Shown here: positions 59,930-64,000 of the stretch, piece by piece
Layout: every line of letters begins with the position of its first letter
How positions within the stretch are numbered: the stretch's first letter is position 1
NCBI RefSeq assembly: GCF_040581485.1
Contig: NC_090130.1
Span: 15,007,656 to 15,071,655 of the forward strand
Source: Linepithema humile
Taxonomy: Eukaryota > Arthropoda > Insecta > Hymenoptera > Formicidae
Reading direction: 5' to 3'
DNA length: 64,000 bases
Translations under genes and position numbers: made by a program
The notes under the pieces: generated by a model
The model's input: the letters and a program-made list of their open reading frames with translations, nothing else
What the model was told of the DNA's origin: nothing
Database searches by the model: none

Positions 59930-60224
59930 AGCACAATTAATAAAAAATTTGAAAAGTTGCGGGGCTAGAGCAAATTTTATTTCTGAAGTATGCTTTACGT
60001 GATTGAGTTGTGGCTTACAGCACAAATCGACACAAACATAGCACAATGCAGCACAATTAATAAAAATACAAAATTCGGAAAATGCAAGGCTAACTTCTCA
60101 CTCTTCAACTATTTAAACCCATTAATACGCAAAGCATATATTTTATCCATATGTGCCGCGCACGCGTGAGATATTCGAATTATATAACATTTTAATATAT
60201 AAATTTGAAATAAATTTACCCTTT

Positions 60225-60487
60225 AACTTAGACTCAACACACAATAGAGAAAATATTAAGAATAAGAATAAATATTAAATATTAAGAACAGTAATTTGGA
60301 ATTATTTTACTTCAAACAAGGCAACGGAATAGATTAATTATTTCTAATTTCTATTTTCTAATTCATGATGCGTTAATCCATTTTATTTTCTTGTTTTCAA
60401 ATAAAATAATTCCAATTTTCTATTCTTAATATTTAATATTATATTCCTGTTTCTAATATTTTCTTTATTGTACGTTGGGCCTTAACT
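60225..60487. repeat. Diverged hairpin (about 260 bp)
   Basis: TTAACTTAGACTCAACACAC, AATATTAAATATTAAGAA and GGAATTATTTTA on the left are inverted on the right (TAAAATAATTCC, TTCTTAATATTTAATATT, ...GGCCTTAA). A possible old MITE. Confidence 0.55.
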
Positions 60488-60935
60488 TTACTTGACACAC
60501 GATTAATCGCAATTAAAGGATAATAATAATAAATAAATAATCTATAAAAATCCATAGCGTTTAAATATATAAATTAAATTTATCTATTTTAAAATATGTA
60601 AATTAATTTTATATTCTATTAAATTTTAGCGAATTTAATGATCCTGTAGTATAAAAAGTAAATTTTTAATAATTATAAAAAATAACATATAAAATAAATT
60701 ATTTCTTTAAGAATTTCTTAAAAATAGAAACGATTTAAAATAGCATTGTTGATTGAAAATCCTCCTCATAAGCATTCGATAATAATAATTCTTATTTAAT
60801 AGATTTTAATTATTAAATTTATAGTAAATAAATAAGTTGTTGCTCGAAATGATTTAATCTCATAGCAAAACGTATTCTAAAAATTAGGCTGTAGCAAAAA
60901 ATGGTTACAATTATTCGTATATACTTGAAGCACTA
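60488..60935. other. AT-rich stretch, nothing recognised
   Basis: No feature supported. Confidence 0.4.
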
Positions 60936-61300
60936 CAATGCTCGAAATTAATTCAGCTTTTCAACCGATTCTCGAAATTGACGCCTTCTTTTCTCTTCTT
61001 ACCGCGCGTTGCAGCCGCTTAGGCTAGCGCCGCCGAGCGTTAAGAACGACACTATCCAATTAATGAGTGGGTTCTTCTCTTAAAAGAACTTTCATTATTG
61101 AAATTTAAGAAAATTTATTAGAAATATTATTTTTATAATTTTTAAATTTATTATATGGAAATATTTTAATATAGAGAACTACGTTACCTATGAGAGATTA
61201 TTGCTGACGCATTTTTAAAGTAGTTTTCTCAGTAGGCCTAATCCACTAAAGACAAAATTTTCTCATAAAAGGCCAAGAAAATCTTTTTTATGTTTTATTT
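60936..61300. mobile_element. Left half of a hAT MITE of the CAG-GCTCGG family
   Basis: CAATGCTCGAAATTAATTCA, then CTTACCGCGCGTTGCAGCCG, GCCGAGCGTTAAGAACGAC, GAGTGGGTTCTTCTC and AGTAGGCCTAATCCACTAAA follow the order of the 52428-53144 copy. The right half is missing or degenerate. Confidence 0.75.
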
Positions 61301-61717
61301 TTTTAATTAAAAATTCGTTATTTTTAATATTAATATTAAACTAACTGTATAATAATTACTAATAATTATCTTTGTTGAACAAAAATATTATGTAAAGCAA
61401 TATTGAACAACATCTACAAATAATAATTTGAATAAATAAGAATATATGTAATATTGATCCGGAATTTCTAGTGAGAAATATTAATTTAAGTTTTTATAAA
61501 GAGCTTTTTATTATTGCAATTATATTAGACAATTATTAGTAACATAATAATAACTGATTGAATCTATTAAATATCAGAGAGTTTCTACTTTTTTTAAGTT
61601 ATTAAATAAATTGTCTTTTAATTGCATGAAAAGTGGAAAAGGCTAAAGATGAAGCAAAAGATTAATGTCATGCTCACTAAAAAGACACCTAACAGGACAT
61701 TTATTCTTTGATCTCAG
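61301..61717. other. Intron end before the 61718 exon
   Basis: AT-rich; contains the branch and pyrimidine region. Nothing else was recognised. Confidence 0.45.
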
Positions 61718-61933
61718 GCTTTCTCGCCCAGCAATAAATACGTTGTATCAGTCGGCTCGCAACATGACATGATTGTCAACGTCTGGGACTGGAGGAATAA
61801 CGTTAAAGTGGCATCCAACAAAGTCTCGAGCAAGGTGAAGGCTGTTTGCTTCGCGGAAAATGGCAATTATTTCGTCACCGTGGGTAATCGACATGTCAAA
61901 TTTTGGTACCTGGAATATTCCCGCAGTGCCAAG
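61718..61933 (+). CDS. Wdr62: WDR62/MAPKBP1 orthologue, second and third WD40 blade exon
   Basis: The 216-nt exon is exactly 72 codons, phase 0 on both sides. It follows acceptor TTTGATCTCAG and precedes donor GTAACT at 61934. It begins [20 protein letters not shown], continues [19 protein letters not shown], and ends [35 protein letters not shown] and [11 protein letters not shown] are hallmark strings of the WDR62/MAPKBP1 N-terminal beta-propeller. Joined to the previous exon it gives GINCV|AFSP with no gap. The donor GTAACT is weaker than the GTAAGT and GTGAGT donors of the neighbouring exons, but no better GT lies nearby in frame. Confidence 0.95.
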
Positions 61934-62280
61934 GTAACTTTTAACTCATCTCATCTTTTATCTTATCTTGAGACATCTCCCTTTATGCGACATTTAAGAT
62001 TTTTCTTTCCCTTTTTCTTTGCGACATCGATGTTGAATTAAAATAAAAATCAAATAGAAAACTAATATTTGGTAACTATTTAATATTACATAATAAAGTC
62101 CAATTATTTTGATCTTGACATGTAGGATCCTTGATGGAAACGCTACCATGCACTTAAAGAATACTTTATTACAAAAAGTGAAATAAACATAAAATCACAT
62201 AAGGCGCGTTCTTTTACCGCGGAATCTCACAAGAGATCTTACTACTACTAAAACTAAATTTATCGTTATTCTAATCGCCG

Positions 62281-62540
62281 CTAGGCGCAATCGTGCAGCG
62301 CGCGCACGGCAAACGGATTTCCGATTCCTACATATATTATCAAGATCATGGTTCTGAGTGACAAAAAAACAATTTCAGCCATCAATATTAACCAATTGAA
62401 ATCGAATATGCTAGTTTGATATACGAATGGATAAAAAATGGACAACAAATTATCGATAAGAGCTGCTATTGTTCCGGAAGAAACTGAAGAGAAATATAAT
62501 ATTAGTTTAAATGACAAGTGCTCCATTTTTACTGCGGGGA
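62281..62540 (-). other. Antisense open frame with two hydrophobic segments, status unknown
   Basis: On the minus strand, TGGTTGTTTCCCCGCAG (ending near 62536) looks like a good splice acceptor. It is followed by an 81-codon frame from ATG at 62526: MEHLSFKLILYFSSVSSGTI, later FNWLILMAEIVFLSLRTMI, then LIIYVGIGNPFAV, to TAG. Two stretches could be membrane segments. This could be a fragment of a chemoreceptor-like membrane protein lying antisense in the intron, or chance. No family motif is clear and no further exons were found. Confidence 0.25.
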
Positions 62541-62746
62541 AACAACCATTGAAAAGATCATTGATTGATGTTTAGAAAAATATATAAATAGAGATATTTT
62601 TCTCCTAACAGAACCCTTAAGTTCAGTTAAAACTGTAGAAAATAATGAATTGAAAGTTTTTACCAACTCCTTTTGCTGTAAGAAGAAGAGTATATGAATT
62701 TAATAGAAAATAGAATAATTTATATAAAATTCTACTAGAATGATTT

Positions 62747-62938
62747 TTGATCCATTTTGGGAAAATCAGAGAATATGATCTGAGAATAAAGGTTTTTTAT
62801 AGTGATCTGAAAGCTAAATTTGAGATTCAGATGATAGATAGATGGTTAGAAATCGAGGCTGACTATAAAGGCTCGTATTTTAATTTATATTATGATAAGA
62901 CTCGGAAGAAAAGTTGGTTTTATGACATTAAGATTTGA
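62747..62938 (+). pseudogene. Possible non-LTR retrotransposon fragment
   Basis: This 63-codon open frame contains IQMIDRWLEIEADYKGSYF and TRKKSWFYDIKI. The RKxWF(Y/H)xI/L pattern after a basic linker is seen near the C-terminus of some insect LINE ORF2 proteins, before a zinc-binding tail. No RT, endonuclease or poly-A tail is visible. A weak match by eye; chance similarity is possible. Confidence 0.25.
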
Positions 62939-63509
62939 GCGCTAATTAATTTTCGTAAGAAATTATTATTAAAATTTATACCATTTGCATTTAGAGACTT
63001 CATAAATATAATTTCATGATTTCAATGATATTGACTTATTAATTACTGAGATATTTGACTTTAAAGAAGAAACTTTTACACAGAATTTTATAACAAAAGT
63101 CGATGTTACATTTAATTATATACTGCAATAAAAAAACTATTCTTATGATAATAAACTAGTTAATAATAAATAAGTTTATAATGAAACTTTTAGGAAAAAG
63201 GTTACAACAGTTCACTTGTTAATTACTAAGAAATTAAAGTTTGAAATTTGAAAATTTTTTAATGATGAAGCACTGATATAATATGACAATACTACATTAT
63301 TGTGACGTACGAGGTTAATATAATATTAATCCATTTTCCGTTATGTCTCACTTTCGTCGACGTATTTTATACTTAATAATATAAAAAATTACAATTATCA
63401 ATCTAATTAAGATTTCCTTTATATTAGATTAAATTTATTAAGATTAAATAATTTAATTGTTTAGTATATAACAGACATGTAGCTTTATAGCTCATATTTT
63501 GTCGCGCAG

Positions 63510-63692
63510 TACAAGGAACCTGTGCCTTTAATGGGCCGATCTGCCATATTAGGCGAGCAAAGGAACAACGATTTCGTTGATGTGACCTGCGGCAGAGGAG
63601 AAATGGCGGATTCCACATATGCAATCACCAAAACAGGCCTGTTATGTGAATTTAATAACAGGAGACTTTTGGACAAATGGGTTGAGCTCCGA
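63510..63692 (+). CDS. Wdr62: WDR62/MAPKBP1 orthologue, fourth visible WD40 exon
   Basis: The 183-nt exon is 61 codons, phase 0 on both sides, after acceptor ATTTTGTCGCGCAG and before donor GTAAGT at 63693. It encodes [20 protein letters not shown], then [39 protein letters not shown]. The [12 protein letters not shown] and GLLCEF...LLDKWVELR strings are conserved in both vertebrate paralogues and look somewhat closer to MAPKBP1 from memory. Insects are generally thought to carry one co-orthologue, so the symbol covers both. The remaining propellers and the C-terminal disordered region must lie past the right edge. Confidence 0.95.
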
Positions 63693-64000
63693 GTAAGTTG
63701 TTATTAATAAACATTAAGACTTTCAGTTCTGTGCGCGCATTGCGCAATCGAGCGTACATAAAGGAAATAGAATATAAACGATTCATTTTAAAGACAAAAA
63801 ATCTAGGTCTAATAATTTTCAATCAGAAAATGGGAAAAGAACCAGAGTATGAGAACCAAACGCAAATGTAAGTGCGTTAATTACTATTGTACCAAAAAGA
63901 TTACACAAATATACCGGGTAATTCATTTTTATCTTAACAAGCAATATTTCGAAAATATATAATTTTACAAAAAAACATTCCGGATGAAAGTTTATGTTAT
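63693..64000 (+). other. Wdr62: Start of next WDR62/MAPKBP1 intron
   Basis: Sequence after the GTAAGT donor to the end of the window. It is AT-rich and no exon or element was recognised. Confidence 0.7.

Larger units (their letters stand above)
56345..60095. repeat. Outer repeat array of GCACAA-rich units, split by the nested insertions
   Basis: On the right, units of about 125 bp (GCACAAATCGACACAAACAT, AGCACAATGCAGCACAATTA, then GCAACTCAATCA in inverse) occur at about 59930-60080. On the left (56360-56527) the same words occur inverted, for example TTGTGCTGATTTGTGC, CGCAACTCAATCATA and TAATTGTGCTA. The hAT-type element is inserted at ATATAAAG within this sequence. Confidence 0.6.
51584..61717 (+). 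other. Wdr62: Intron of the WDR62/MAPKBP1 orthologue (10.1 kb)
   Basis: It runs from donor GTGAGT to an acceptor ending TCTCAG, phase 0. It is filled by hAT-type MITEs, a nested stack at 56.3-60.1 kb and one complete ACTTCCGAAAAG-type element. No coding exon was seen. Confidence 0.85.
61934..63509 (+). other. Wdr62: Intron of the WDR62/MAPKBP1 orthologue (1.6 kb)
   Basis: It runs from donor GTAACT to acceptor GTCGCGCAG, phase 0. It holds an antisense open frame with an acceptor-like sequence in front of it (62281-62540) and a possible retroelement fragment (62747-62938). The rest is plain AT-rich sequence. Confidence 0.85.

Overview
This window looks like nuclear DNA of an insect, most likely a hymenopteran and plausibly an ant. 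It is very AT-rich and has almost no long open reading frames outside transposons. Its mobile elements are the mix seen in such genomes: mellifera-type mariner, a hAT family, piggyBac, copia, and elements ending in CAGGGTGTCC. The order is an inference; no search was possible.

Only one host gene is clear. Four plus-strand exons (24208-24299, 51361-51583, 61718-61933, 63510-63692) join in phase with consensus splice sites. They encode consecutive N-terminal WD40 repeats of the WDR62/MAPKBP1 family, a JNK-pathway scaffold and centrosome or spindle-pole protein. The gene enters from the left (no 5' exon was identified before 24208) and runs off the right edge. Its introns in the window are about 27.1 kb, 10.1 kb and 1.6 kb.

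Layout. 0.2-3.8 kb: a piggyBac-like remnant with TTAA ends, sitting in a palindromic target. 7.7-9.6 kb: three foldback elements, then a (CT)n tract and a 60-bp minisatellite. 11.9-12.9 kb: a 1,010-bp Mutator-like foldback element with a 9-bp target duplication. 14.2-14.8 kb: another terminal-inverted-repeat element. 17.5-20.2 kb: a transposase C-terminus and a broken hAT transposon, itself hit by a short hAT MITE. 22.4-23.7 kb: an almost complete mariner. 24.2 kb: the first exon. 26.1-36.4 kb: two full-length but inactivated copia LTR retrotransposons, in the same orientation as the host gene. 37.3-45.1 kb: elements of the CAGGGTGTCC group, one inside a 197-bp perfect inverted repeat. 45.5-46.8 kb: a duplicated block, one copy carrying a hairpin insertion with a tRNA T-arm. 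51.4 kb: the second exon. 52.4-61.3 kb: hAT MITEs and a multi-layer nest of insertions. 61.7-63.7 kb: the last two exons.

Nothing here is a cooperating gene cassette. The biology is one conserved gene whose introns have been filled by successive insertions. Because several target duplications and one paralogous empty site survive, parts of that insertion order can be read directly. No confident new system was found. The best leads are the perfect palindrome at 39.5-40.5 kb, the Mutator-like foldback, the T-arm hairpin, and a two-copy family with ends in ACTTCCGAAAAG.
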